Positions 1 to 8,665 of a stretch of DNA of 64,000 bases are shown here, piece by piece. The position numbers and the translations under genes are program-made. The notes beneath the pieces were generated by a model that saw nothing but the letters and a program-made list of their open reading frames with translations, was not told the DNA's origin and did no database searches. Each line of letters opens with the position of its first letter. Position 1 is the first letter of the stretch. The DNA comes from Brenneria roseae subsp. roseae (GTDB lineage Bacteria > Pseudomonadota > Gammaproteobacteria > Enterobacterales > Enterobacteriaceae), in NCBI RefSeq assembly GCF_003115845.1, contig NZ_KZ819027.1, positions 183,202-247,201 on the forward strand, read 5' to 3'.

Positions 1-1
1 G

Positions 2-1255
2 TTAGCGGTCGGCGTCCCCGTCGCTTACGCCGTCGGGCTCAGCGCCATCGTTGGCGCGTTTTGGATCGATTTGCCACTTGAAGCGGTCATGATCCAGATT
101 ACCAACGGCGTGAACAAGTTTTCACTGCTGGCGATCCCCTTCTTCATTCTGGCCGGTGCGATTATGGCTGAAGGCGGTATCGCCCGCCGTCTGGTCAACT
201 TCGCCTATATCTTTGTCGGTTTCATTCGTGGCGGTCTGTCGCTGGTTAACATTGTCGCCTCCACCTTTTTCGGCGCCATATCGGGCTCCTCTGTCGCGGA
301 TACCGCCTCGATCGGTTCGGTGATGATTCCTGAAATGGAGAAAAAGGGCTACCCACGCGATTTTGCCGCAGCCGTCACCGCCAGCGGTTCCGTTCAGGCG
401 ATCCTGACGCCGCCAAGCCATAACTCGGTAATTTACTCACTGGCAACCGGTGGTACGGTTTCCATCGCCTCGCTGTTTATTGCCGGGATCGTACCAGGTC
501 TGCTGCTCAGCCTGACCATGATGATCATGTGCGTGGGATTTGCCCACAAACGCGGCTATCCCAAAGGCGAGCGGGTTCCCTTTCGCCAGGCGCTGAAAAT
601 CTTCGTTGATACGCTCTGGGGATTGATGACCGTTGTCATCATTATGGGTGGGATCCTTTCCGGTATTTTTACCGCAACAGAGTCCGCAGCCATCGCCTGT
701 CTGTGGTCGTTCTTCGTCACCATGTTTATCTACAAGGATTACAAATGGTCTGAACTGCCTAAGCTGATGTATCGCACCGTGAAAACGGTGACGATTGTGA
801 TGATCCTGATTGGTTTTGCCGCCGCGTTTGGGGCGATCATGACCTATATGCAGTTGCCAAGCCGCATTACGGATTTTTTCACCTCCATCTCCGATAACAA
901 GTACGTCATCCTGATGTGGATTAACATCATGCTGCTGCTGATCGGTACGCTGATGGATATGGCGCCGCTGATTTTAATCCTGACCCCCGTGCTGCTGCCT
1001 GTCGCCATTTCTCTGGGCATTGATCCGGTACACTTCGGCATGATCATGCTGGTCAACCTGGGGATCGGGCTGATCACGCCGCCCGTCGGCTCCGTCCTGT
1101 TTGTGGCCAGCGCGGTCAGTAAACAGAAAATCGAACAGGTGATAAAAGCCATGCTGCCGTTTTATTGCGGGCTGTTCTTCGTACTGATGCTGGTGACCTA
1201 TGTCCCGGCGATTTCTCTCTGGCTTCCCAAACTGTTCGGCGTACATACTGGCTGA
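2..1255 (+). CDS. TRAP transporter large permease (DctM family), 5' end cut by window
   Basis: Large membrane subunit of a tripartite ATP-independent periplasmic (TRAP) transporter, which imports dicarboxylate-like or sugar-acid substrates together with a periplasmic binding protein and a small DctQ subunit. The protein is almost wholly hydrophobic, with about a dozen membrane segments and the glycine/proline-rich loops of DctM (for example GAISGSSVADTASIG and LTPPSHNSVIY). The open frame runs to the window edge: codons from base 2 continue the family pattern upstream of the TTG at 71, so that TTG is not the start and roughly ten residues are missing. The binding protein and DctQ genes should lie to the left. 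An intrinsic terminator follows at 1289. The substrate cannot be told from this subunit. Confidence 0.9.
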   Translation, partial: LAVGVPVAYAVGLSAIVGAFWIDLPLEAVMIQITNGVNKFSLLAIPFFILAGAIMAEGGIARRLVNFAYIFVGFIRGGLSLVNIVASTFFGAISGSSVADTASIGSVMIPEMEKKGYPRDFAAAVTASGSVQAILTPPSHNSVIYSLATGGTVSIASLFIAGIVPGLLLSLTMMIMCVGFAHKRGYPKGERVPFRQALKIFVDTLWGLMTVVIIMGGILSGIFTATESAAIACLWSFFVTMFIYKDYKWSELPKLMYRTVKTVTIVMILIGFAAAFGAIMTYMQLPSRITDFFTSISDNKYVILMWINIMLLLIGTLMDMAPLILILTPVLLPVAISLGIDPVHFGMIMLVNLGIGLITPPVGSVLFVASAVSKQKIEQVIKAMLPFYCGLFFVLMLVTYVPAISLWLPKLFGVHTG

Positions 1256-1288
1256 TAAACGCCATTCCGACTCAACGCATCAAGCCCC

Positions 1289-1316
1289 AAGCCCGCTGTT
1301 TACCGCGGGCTTTTTT
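1289..1316 (+). terminator. Intrinsic terminator after the TRAP permease gene
   Basis: Perfect 8-bp stem AAGCCCGC / GCGGGCTT with an 8-nt loop, running into a T tract. It lies 33 bp past the permease stop and separates the TRAP operon from metC. Confidence 0.85.
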
Positions 1317-1572
1317 CATCGCTCGTTTTTGCCTTCACCCCATGGATACTTGAAAGATGTTCATCTTCGCACAGCAGGAAGCCCCTTCTCACGGCGTAAT
1401 AACAGTCACTCTTACCATTTTTTCCCTTCATATAGAAAACGCGCCCACGCGCCGCTCAAGGCGTGATAACGTAGAAAGCCTCCTATTGCAGAGAGACTCC
1501 CGCTAACACACGGTCATACAGGCGTTTTGAATAACCCGGCGAGACCTGAACAGAGAAAAGGTGATATTGGTT

Positions 1573-2766
1573 ATGACAAGCAAAAAAACGGCAACGGTAC
1601 TGGTCGCCGCAGGACGCAGTAAAAAATTCACGCAAGGTTCCGTAAACCCGATTATCCAACGCGCTTCCTCCCTGGTATTTGATACCGTTCAGGATAAAAA
1701 ACACGCCACCATCAACCGGGCAAAAGGCGCGCTTTTTTATGGCCGCCGCGGTACGCTGACCCATTTTTCCTTTCAGGAGGCCATGACCGAGCTGGAAGGC
1801 GGCGCCGGCTGCGTACTTTATCCCTGCGGTGCGGCGGCGATCGCCAATGCCATCCTTTCCTTCGTTTCGACAGGCGATCACGTACTGGTAACCGGTTCCG
1901 CCTACGAGCCGACCCAAAGCTTCTGCAATACCGTTCTCAGTAAAATGAATATCGGCACAACCTATTTCGATCCCTTGATCGGAGCCGGTATCAGCGAGCT
2001 CATTCAGGAAAACACCAAGGTGGTGTTTCTGGAATCACCGGGTTCCATCACCATGGAAGTTCATGATGTCCCGGCGATTGTGCAGGCAGTGCGTCGTATC
2101 AACCCGGAAATCGTCATCATTATGGATAATACCTGGGCGGCGGGTATCCTGTTCAAGGCGCTGGAATTTGGTATTGATATCTCAGTGCAGTCCGGCACCA
2201 AGTACATTGTGGGCCATTCCGATGCCATGTTGGGCACCGCCGTTTCCAACGCTCGCTGTCTGGAGCAGTTGCGCGAACACTCCTACCTGATGGGGCAAAT
2301 GGTTGATGCCGACACCGCCTACGTTGCCGGCCGCGGCCTGCGTACGCTGGGCGTTCGTTTGAAACAGCATCAGGAAAGCAGTATCCGCATCGCCGAATGG
2401 TTGTCAGAACGCCCCGAAGTGGCAGTCGTCAACCACCCGGCACTCCCGGAATGTAAAGGCCACGAATTCTATGTCCGCGATTTCTCAGGGTGTAACGGCC
2501 TGTTCTCATTCGTCCTGAAAGAACGGTTGAGCAAAACACAGTTGGCAAACTACCTGGATCACTTCGAGCACTTCAGCATGGCTTATTCATGGGGAGGATT
2601 TGAATCGCTGATCCTGGCCAATCAGCCTGATGATTTGGCCTCCATCCGTCCGGTTGCCGGCGTTGATTTTACCGGCACCTTGATTCGGTTACATATCGGA
2701 CTTGAAGATTGCGACGATCTGATTGAAGACCTGGCTGCGGGCTTTAACAGAATTCAGGAAGTGTGA
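1573..2766 (+). CDS. metC: Cystathionine beta-lyase MetC
   Basis: PLP enzyme that cleaves cystathionine to homocysteine, pyruvate and ammonia in methionine synthesis (cytosol). It is full length and strongly similar to E. coli MetC, with the [43 protein letters not shown] and [11 protein letters not shown] motifs. The PLP lysine is in the last of these. The ATG at 1573 was chosen over the upstream GTG at 1561 because it places the PLP lysine at residue 210, as in E. coli MetC, and because GAGAAAAGG precedes it. The 317-bp upstream gap holds the TRAP terminator and a small palindrome AAGATG-TT-CATCTT near 1352. The palindrome is only a weak candidate for a MetJ box; no convincing tandem met box was seen. 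In E. coli metC also precedes yghB. Confidence 0.96.
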   Translation: MTSKKTATVLVAAGRSKKFTQGSVNPIIQRASSLVFDTVQDKKHATINRAKGALFYGRRGTLTHFSFQEAMTELEGGAGCVLYPCGAAAIANAILSFVSTGDHVLVTGSAYEPTQSFCNTVLSKMNIGTTYFDPLIGAGISELIQENTKVVFLESPGSITMEVHDVPAIVQAVRRINPEIVIIMDNTWAAGILFKALEFGIDISVQSGTKYIVGHSDAMLGTAVSNARCLEQLREHSYLMGQMVDADTAYVAGRGLRTLGVRLKQHQESSIRIAEWLSERPEVAVVNHPALPECKGHEFYVRDFSGCNGLFSFVLKERLSKTQLANYLDHFEHFSMAYSWGGFESLILANQPDDLASIRPVAGVDFTGTLIRLHIGLEDCDDLIEDLAAGFNRIQEV

Positions 2767-2812
2767 CGGCCATAAGAGCCCCATCGCTTGATTTACCTGC
2801 GTCGGGGCGGGC

Positions 2813-2845
2813 AAAGCGTGTATCATATATATTGATAAACGCTTT
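2813..2845. repeat. Long imperfect palindrome between metC and yghB
   Basis: Arms AAAGCGT-g-TATCA and TGATA-a-ACGCTTT flank a 7-nt AT-rich centre, so 12 of 13 arm positions pair. No T tract follows on the plus strand. It could be a metC mRNA 3' hairpin or a protein-binding palindrome upstream of yghB; the sequence does not decide. Confidence 0.6.
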
Positions 2846-3010
2846 ACCTTAATCTGAATTCAGCGCTTATCTAATAAATATTACTGGCGGCATTAACACG
2901 ATAAGCGCATCGCCCTACGTTGGTACCAACGCCATCATTGCGATATGGTGGTCTGGGCATTTTGTCCTGTTTTTGTTTTTTAGGGCTTCAGTCACCTGGC
3001 GGGAAGTAGC

Positions 3011-3670
3011 ATGGTTCATGAAATTATTCAGGCGCTATGGCAACAAGATTTCAGCGCACTAGCCGACCCCAAAGTCATCTGGGTGATTTACGGTATTTTG
3101 TTTACCACCCTGTTTCTGGAAAACGGATTGCTGCCTGCCTCTTTTCTGCCCGGTGATAGTCTGCTGTTACTGACGGGAGCCATGATTGCCAAAGGCGTTA
3201 TGAATTTTATTCCGACCATGATTCTGCTGACCGTGGCTGCCAGCCTCGGCTGCTGGTTCAGCTATCTGCAAGGGCGTTGGCTGGGCGATACCCGGCTGGT
3301 GAAAGGCTGGCTGTTGCAGTTACCCGCTCACTATCATCAACGGGCTCACCGCCTTTTCTATCGTCACGGACTGGTCGCCTTACTGATCGGTCGTTTTCTG
3401 GCTTTTGTCCGCACGCTGTTACCGACGATAGCTGGAATTGCCGGATTAAATAACGCCCGTTTTCAAATATTTAACTGGCTCAGTGGTTTCCTTTGGGTCG
3501 GTGGTATCGTGACATTAGGTTACACCCTGAGCCATATTCCGCTGGTAAAACGCTATGAAGATCAGGTGATGACCGCGCTGATCATTCTTCCCATGATCCT
3601 GCTGCTGTGCGGATTAATCGGCATGGTCGTCGTGGTGTGGCGTAAACATCTGACACGCCGTCTTCAGTAA
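3011..3670 (+). CDS. yghB: DedA-family inner membrane protein YghB
   Basis: DedA-family polytopic inner membrane protein. In E. coli, YghB and YqjA act redundantly in envelope homeostasis, proton-motive-force maintenance and cell division. The 219 residues keep the family signatures [16 protein letters not shown] near residue 37, [13 protein letters not shown] near residue 78 and [16 protein letters not shown] near residue 122; the last includes the conserved arginines of the DedA core. The ATG at 3011 follows GGGAAG. The stop codon directly abuts the stop of the convergent yqhC with no base between them, leaving no room for a separate terminator. Gene order metC-yghB-yqhC-yqhD-dkgA is that of E. 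coli. Confidence 0.95.
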   Translation: MVHEIIQALWQQDFSALADPKVIWVIYGILFTTLFLENGLLPASFLPGDSLLLLTGAMIAKGVMNFIPTMILLTVAASLGCWFSYLQGRWLGDTRLVKGWLLQLPAHYHQRAHRLFYRHGLVALLIGRFLAFVRTLLPTIAGIAGLNNARFQIFNWLSGFLWVGGIVTLGYTLSHIPLVKRYEDQVMTALIILPMILLLCGLIGMVVVVWRKHLTRRLQ

Positions 3671-4585
3671 TTAGCCCGCTTCTACCGCCATATTGCCGGA
3701 CCTCAGGCGCGCCACTTCATCCCCCGGCGTGGCGCCAAAATAGCGTTTAAATTCACGGCTGAACTGGGACGCGCTTTCATACCCCACCCGCATAGCGGCG
3801 GTACTGGCTTTCAGGCCGTCATTCAGCATCATCAAACGCGCCTTATGCAGCCGATAGGACTTCAGATATTGCAACGGTGAGGTATTGGTCACCGCTTTGA
3901 AGTTATGGTGAAACGCAGAAACACTCATGTTGACCTCTGCCGCCAGCAGTTCAACATTCAGGCTATCCGCATACTGGTTTTCTATTCGACGCAGCGCCTT
4001 CGCAATCTGGCTAAAGTGCGTATGCCGATTCACCAGGGCCTGCAACGATGCGCCGCGCTCGCCGCACAGCATATGATAAATAATCTCTCGGACAATGTGC
4101 GGTCCCAACACGCGCGCATCGCGCGGGCTATCCATAGCATCCAGAAGACGTTCGACGGCACACAGCACCTCATCAGTCAAAGGCACGCTATTTACGCCGC
4201 AGGTATCGGAACAAGGCCGGATTACACTGTCGTCGTCGCCGATATCAATCAGCAGATCTTGCAGCATCTGCATATCAATACGGATAGAGAGACCAATCAA
4301 AGGCTGTTCGACGCTGGCGAACGTCTCACATTCAAAAGGCAACGGTATGGTCATCAGCAGGTAGTTTTTCGGGTCGTAGCGGAATGTTTTCCCGCCCAGA
4401 TAACCAACCTTCTGCCCCTGCAAAATGATGACAATCATCGGGTCATACATGACCGGCGAACGTGGATGGTGCTCATTCGCATAGAGAATTCTGACCTGTG
4501 GAATCGGTGACTGCGTCACCCAGTTTTTTGATGAATGGCATATCGCCTGCTTCACCATCCGCTCACGCGGGCTATCAACGGACAT
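3671..4585 (-). CDS. yqhC: AraC-family activator YqhC
   Basis: AraC/XylS-type regulator. In E. coli it activates yqhD and dkgA in response to aldehydes such as glyoxal. The N-terminal region is a cupin-type ligand domain (YQHC/ARAC_N, around residues 20-160), and the C-terminal quarter carries two helix-turn-helix units, the second with the [21 protein letters not shown] motif. A longer frame extends to 4642, but the ATG at 4585 has AGAGGTGATGCA just upstream and begins [10 protein letters not shown], as expected for the family, so 304 residues are annotated. It is divergent from yqhD across a 248-bp gap, which should hold its operator. Identification rests on similarity and synteny. Confidence 0.93.
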   Translation of the reverse strand: MSVDSPRERMVKQAICHSSKNWVTQSPIPQVRILYANEHHPRSPVMYDPMIVIILQGQKVGYLGGKTFRYDPKNYLLMTIPLPFECETFASVEQPLIGLSIRIDMQMLQDLLIDIGDDDSVIRPCSDTCGVNSVPLTDEVLCAVERLLDAMDSPRDARVLGPHIVREIIYHMLCGERGASLQALVNRHTHFSQIAKALRRIENQYADSLNVELLAAEVNMSVSAFHHNFKAVTNTSPLQYLKSYRLHKARLMMLNDGLKASTAAMRVGYESASQFSREFKRYFGATPGDEVARLRSGNMAVEAG

Positions 4586-4833
4586 TGCATCACCTCTTCT
4601 GTCAATCAGAGACAAAATGCCATAGAGAAGCAAATTTATCACCGCTTTCTATTGGATTTTGTAGAAATAGGCAATAACCAAACAGGAATGAGCATTGTGC
4701 AATCGATGATAGATCCCAAGAATAAACCCGATGATTGTCATTGAGACATCCGAACCCCGCTCAGGCGGTGGCAGCACAGATGCTCAGTGAGATGACAACC
4801 TGATTTTTATTATTAAATGGGATAAATAACCTA

Positions 4834-5997
4834 ATGCTGAATTTTATACTTCATACCCCAACCAAAATTCTGTTCGGTGAAGGTCAAATCGCTGAATTGA
4901 GCAAAGAAATTCCGGCTGACGCACGGATTCTCATCACCTATGGCGGCGGCAGCATAAAACGCAATGGCGTATTGGATCAGGTACACCAGGCGCTGGAAGG
5001 ACGAAATGTTCTCGAGTTCTCCGGTATCGAACCGAATCCGACTTATGAAACCTTAATGAAGGCCGTTGACATTGTCCGCGCGGAAAAAATTGATTTCCTG
5101 CTGGCCGTGGGCGGCGGTTCCGTCGTTGACGGCACCAAATTCATCGCGGCCGCAGCGGACTACCAGGCCGCGCCGGATCCCTGGCATATTCTGGAAACCA
5201 CCGGGGCCCACATCACCAGCGGTATTGCTATGGGCGCGGTACTGACCCTGCCGGCGACGGGCTCCGAATCAAACAGCGGCGCAGTCATTACCCGCCGTGC
5301 TACCGGCGATAAACAGCACTTCTTCTCTCCACATGTTCAGCCGGTATTTGCCGTGCTCGATCCGGTGGTGACTTACACGCTGCCTGAACGCCAGATTGCC
5401 AACGGCGTTGTGGATGCCTTTGTTCACACCATTGAGCAATACCTGACCTATCCTATTGATGCCAGGGTGCAGGATCGCTTCTCCGAAGGTTTGCTGCTGA
5501 CGCTGATCGAAGAGGGACCGCGCGCGCTGTCCGAACCGCAGAATTATAAAGTCCGGGCAAACGTGATGTGGAGCGCCACCATGGCGTTGAACGGACTGAT
5601 TGGCGCAGGTGTGCCGCAGGACTGGGCGACCCATATGCTGGGTCATGAACTGACGGCGATGCACGGGCTCGATCATGCCCAGACGCTGGCGATTGTCCTG
5701 CCTTCCATGCTGACGGCGAAGAAAGCGCAGAAGCGCGCCAAACTGCTGCAATATGCAGAGCGCGTGTGGAACTTACGGGATGGCAGTGAAGATCAGCGTA
5801 TTGATGGCGCCATCGCCGCAACCCGTGATTTCTTTGAGAAAATGGGCGTTCCCACCCGGATGTCCGACTATCAGTTGGATGGCAGCACCATCCCGGCAAT
5901 GGTTGCCAAGCTGGAAGAACACGGTATGACGGCGCTGGGTGAGCACCATGACATTACGCTGGCGGATAGTCAGCGGATTTACGAAGCGGCACGGTAA
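4834..5997 (+). CDS. yqhD: NADPH-dependent aldehyde reductase YqhD
   Basis: Iron-type (group III) alcohol dehydrogenase fold enzyme. In E. coli it reduces short-chain and reactive aldehydes such as glyoxal, methylglyoxal, acrolein and malondialdehyde with NADPH. The length, 387 residues, equals the E. coli protein. The metal ligands are present at the same numbers: Asp194 and His198 (VVDAFVHT), His267 (ATHMLGHE) and His281 (GLDHAQ). The GGGSVVDGTKF nucleotide-binding loop is at residues 93-103, and the LPATGSESN motif follows. It lies divergent from its activator yqhC and 276 bp ahead of dkgA on the same strand. Confidence 0.97.
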   Translation: MLNFILHTPTKILFGEGQIAELSKEIPADARILITYGGGSIKRNGVLDQVHQALEGRNVLEFSGIEPNPTYETLMKAVDIVRAEKIDFLLAVGGGSVVDGTKFIAAAADYQAAPDPWHILETTGAHITSGIAMGAVLTLPATGSESNSGAVITRRATGDKQHFFSPHVQPVFAVLDPVVTYTLPERQIANGVVDAFVHTIEQYLTYPIDARVQDRFSEGLLLTLIEEGPRALSEPQNYKVRANVMWSATMALNGLIGAGVPQDWATHMLGHELTAMHGLDHAQTLAIVLPSMLTAKKAQKRAKLLQYAERVWNLRDGSEDQRIDGAIAATRDFFEKMGVPTRMSDYQLDGSTIPAMVAKLEEHGMTALGEHHDITLADSQRIYEAAR

Positions 5998-6273
5998 TCC
6001 TCACCTCCCCGTCAAAACCATCGTCAATCGTTACGCGTTCTAACGTTTTCAGCGCGGGGAAAAAATAACCCGACACGGGATAACCCCGTCTCTGGAAATC
6101 GATAGCCGAAATGACGAAGAGGACAAAACCGCAGACGCATTTTTCGGCTAGAATGAAACGACATGCCCGTTCTTGCGAAGCGCGATATCGCATCGAATTG
6201 TCGCATCAACGGGCTGCAAATTCCCGTTAACCACCCGATATCACATTGATTAACGGTTAAAAAGGAGAATGAC

Positions 6274-7101
6274 ATGACGCAACCTAAAATTAAACTGGCT
6301 GACGGCAATATCATGCCGCAGTTAGGACTGGGCGTCTGGCGAGCAAACAATGAAGAAACGGTATCTGCCGTCACTGAAGCCTTAAACACAGGTTATCGCG
6401 CCATCGATACCGCCGCGATTTACAAAAATGAAGAGGGTGTCGGTCTGGCATTACAGAAGGCGGAGCTTCCGCGCGATACATTATTCATTACCACCAAACT
6501 CTGGAACAGCGATCAGAAGGATCCGCAGAAAGCCCTGGAAGAAAGCCTGCGAAAACTGCAACTGGACTACGTGGATTTGTACCTGATTCATTGGCCGCTG
6601 CCGCAGCAGGACACCTACGTGGAGGCCTGGCGGGGGCTGATTAAGCTACAGGAGCAAGGGCTGGCCAAAAGTATTGGCGTCAGTAACTTCCATGCCCACC
6701 ATTTACAGCGCCTGAAAGACGAAACCGGCGTTCTTCCCGTCATTAACCAGATTGAATTACACCCGCTGTTGCAACAACGTCCGCTGCATATCTGGAACGT
6801 GAATCATCATATCCAAACCGAATCCTGGAGCCCGCTGGCCCAAGGTGGCGAGGGTATCTTCGATCAACCGATTATCCGCAAACTGGCAACCAAGTACGAT
6901 AAAACCCCGGCACAAATCGTCATCCGCTGGCATTTGGATAACGGGCTGGTGGTGATTCCCAAATCGGTGACGCCTTCACGCATTCGGGAAAATTTTAACG
7001 TGTTTGATTTCCGGCTGGATAAAGATGAACTCAGCGAAATTGCCAAACTGGATAGCGGCAAACGTCTCGGTCCTGATCCTGATGCGGCCAGAAACGACTA
7101 A
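6274..7101 (+). CDS. dkgA: 2,5-diketo-D-gluconate/methylglyoxal reductase DkgA
   Basis: Aldo-keto reductase that uses NADPH to reduce methylglyoxal, 2,5-diketo-gluconate and some beta-keto esters. The 275 residues match E. coli DkgA in length. The AKR tetrad is visible as Asp45, Tyr50, Lys75 and His106 (IDTAAIYKNEE, TTKLW, YLIHWP). The C-terminal phosphate-binding segment VVIPKSVTPSRIRENF is intact. The ATG at 6274 follows AAAGGAG. The 276-bp gap from yqhD shows no clear terminator, so the two may still share a transcript, as in E. coli. A CCGGCA...TGCCGG inverted repeat just downstream (about 7117-7141), before the convergent GntR gene, may end transcription. Confidence 0.96.
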   Translation: MTQPKIKLADGNIMPQLGLGVWRANNEETVSAVTEALNTGYRAIDTAAIYKNEEGVGLALQKAELPRDTLFITTKLWNSDQKDPQKALEESLRKLQLDYVDLYLIHWPLPQQDTYVEAWRGLIKLQEQGLAKSIGVSNFHAHHLQRLKDETGVLPVINQIELHPLLQQRPLHIWNVNHHIQTESWSPLAQGGEGIFDQPIIRKLATKYDKTPAQIVIRWHLDNGLVVIPKSVTPSRIRENFNVFDFRLDKDELSEIAKLDSGKRLGPDPDAARND

Positions 7102-7160
7102 CTTACCTTCTCGCTGCCGGCAGGCTGATGACGCTTGCCGGTAAGTGCGCCCTGCATGTT

Positions 7161-7898
7161 TTAGTCTGTCACCTGAAACTCATAGACATCGCTGCGACAG
7201 TAGATTTCACAATACTCCAGCAGTTCGCCACGCGTATTGTAGGTATGTTGCCGGGATAACAAGATGGGTGAACCCGCAGGAACATGCAAATGCTCAGCGA
7301 TGTCTGCCGGACACGCCAGCGCTTTCAATCGATAGCGCTTTTTATCCGGATAGATATTCCGAGCGGCCCAATATTGATAGAGCGAATGTTCCAGTTGCTC
7401 AGGCTCCGGCAACAACGCCAGCGGGATCCATGTGATCTCCAACGACACCGGATCGCCATTGATTAAACGAACGCGCCGTAACTTGGTTGCCAGCGTCTCT
7501 TTCGGCAAAGACATTTCTGCCGCTATCGACGCAGGCAATTTCTTTTTGACCCGTTCAAGCCAGAGATTACCGGCCGCCCCACCTTGCCGCAGCACCAGTG
7601 AGGTAAAACCAGCCTCATCAGAATCTAACGAATAGTTCAGATGCTGACTGATTCTGGTTCCCACGCCTTGCTGACGAACAATCAACCCTTTCTTTTCCAA
7701 CATCGACATAGAACGGGAAACCGTAACGCGGGATAACCCGAGCTGCTGAGCGATCAATCTTTCAGCAGGTAAAAACTGTCCTGACAACGCCTTACGCCGG
7801 CCAATTTCCATTTCAAGCAGCGAAGCAAGCTGCATATAACGCGGTGCTGAAGATTGCCCGCCCAGATTATCCCGTATCCAAAGAAGTAATTCCTGCAT
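7161..7898 (-). CDS. GntR/HutC-family regulator, YegW-like
   Basis: Transcription factor with an N-terminal winged helix (residues about 20-88; LSRVTVSRSMSMLEKKGLIVRQQGVGT is the recognition region) and a C-terminal UTRA ligand-binding domain (about 100-240, ending in CEIYCRSDVYEF). The layout and several motifs match E. coli YegW, including the NIYPDKKRYRLKA segment. It is transcribed away from an NCS1 permease and a PfkB kinase and so probably controls them from the large intergenic region, where matching inverted repeats are found at 7949-8058. Similarity to YegW was judged by eye. The effector is unknown; a nucleoside or phosphorylated product is an inference from the neighbours. Confidence 0.85.
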   Translation of the reverse strand: MQELLLWIRDNLGGQSSAPRYMQLASLLEMEIGRRKALSGQFLPAERLIAQQLGLSRVTVSRSMSMLEKKGLIVRQQGVGTRISQHLNYSLDSDEAGFTSLVLRQGGAAGNLWLERVKKKLPASIAAEMSLPKETLATKLRRVRLINGDPVSLEITWIPLALLPEPEQLEHSLYQYWAARNIYPDKKRYRLKALACPADIAEHLHVPAGSPILLSRQHTYNTRGELLEYCEIYCRSDVYEFQVTD

Positions 7899-7948
7899 AT
7901 CGCAGCCTTTTATTGTTTTATGCTGCTTTCAGCATACGCAATTGTTAA

Positions 7949-8058
7949 GTACAAATGTTGAGCCAAATGCGTTCGTCAGACGACATTCACTTGGACTTAG
8001 ATTGGCATCATAAAGGCATTAAATTGGACTTGCACGTTTAGTGTAATATTTGTACACT
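7949..8058. promoter_or_regulatory. Candidate operator region of the GntR/permease locus
   Basis: Two copies of GTACAAATRTT face each other: 7949-7959 on the plus strand and 8055-8045 on the minus strand. The second lies inside a perfect palindrome AGTGTA-N7-TACACT at 8040-8058. Inverted repeats of this size, close to the GntR gene start at 7898, are typical of HutC-subfamily operators. Binding is inferred. Confidence 0.5.
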
Positions 8059-8650
8059 CTGATAAGAAGTGCCAACACCAGGGGTCATGTGAGTGACTCA
8101 AAAAAACACCTCACGACGTCATTTTGGCTGTCTTGTTGTCAGCCGGTGGCGCGATGAAAGTGCATTAATCAAGATTGGTGATGCGGCTGTCTCCGGGAGT
8201 ACGTTGCCTGCTTTGTCCGGGCGTGGAGTCACAGCCGCCCCACTTTTTCATCAAAACCACCGGTTTCCAAATGCCTTTTCTTTCTGTACGCCCACCATTT
8301 CACTCCGCCAAAAAACGATATTGGAAAAGAGAAATCGCTATCTATTGCATCGGCTGGCATTGACATAACTTTATGATACGCTGAACGCATTGGTGCAGAT
8401 AAGCGGGAACCGGTGAAATAATCGCCATTGTCAGTGGGTATTTCGTGTTACACCGCCAATTCTGATGGTGATACGAATAGGATCGTGCCATCCTCACCGC
8501 GACATGGGGAATATTGGATGGCAGTGTACCGCTTCAATTTCAAGACGGCGGGTATCGTACTTTTCCAGCGGCATGGATTCACCATCATCAATCAGTTGGC
8601 GTGATTGATTTCCTCCTCCCTGCCGCCCTTCATTGTGTACCTGGGTTAAA
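8059..8650. other. Long non-coding stretch upstream of the NCS1 permease
   Basis: About 590 bp in which no convincing gene was found. Short frames here (8093-8368 plus, 8494-8838 minus) have weak starts and no recognisable protein. Around 8520-8565 the minus strand reads ATACCCGCCGTCTTGAA, which recalls a common intergenic repeat of enterobacteria (ATACCCGTC...TTCAAG) remembered from related genomes. The stretch may be decayed sequence plus a long leader for the permease mRNA. Confidence 0.4.
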
Positions 8651-8665
8651 AAGGAGCACGCCGGT

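Noticed and set aside
71-1255. TRAP permease starting at the TTG at 71
   Set aside because: The family pattern continues in frame upstream to base 2, so the TTG is internal and the gene is simply cut by the window edge.
1352-1365. MetJ operator upstream of metC
   Set aside because: AAGATG-TT-CATCTT is palindromic but a poor match to tandem AGACGTCT boxes; kept only as a note under metC.
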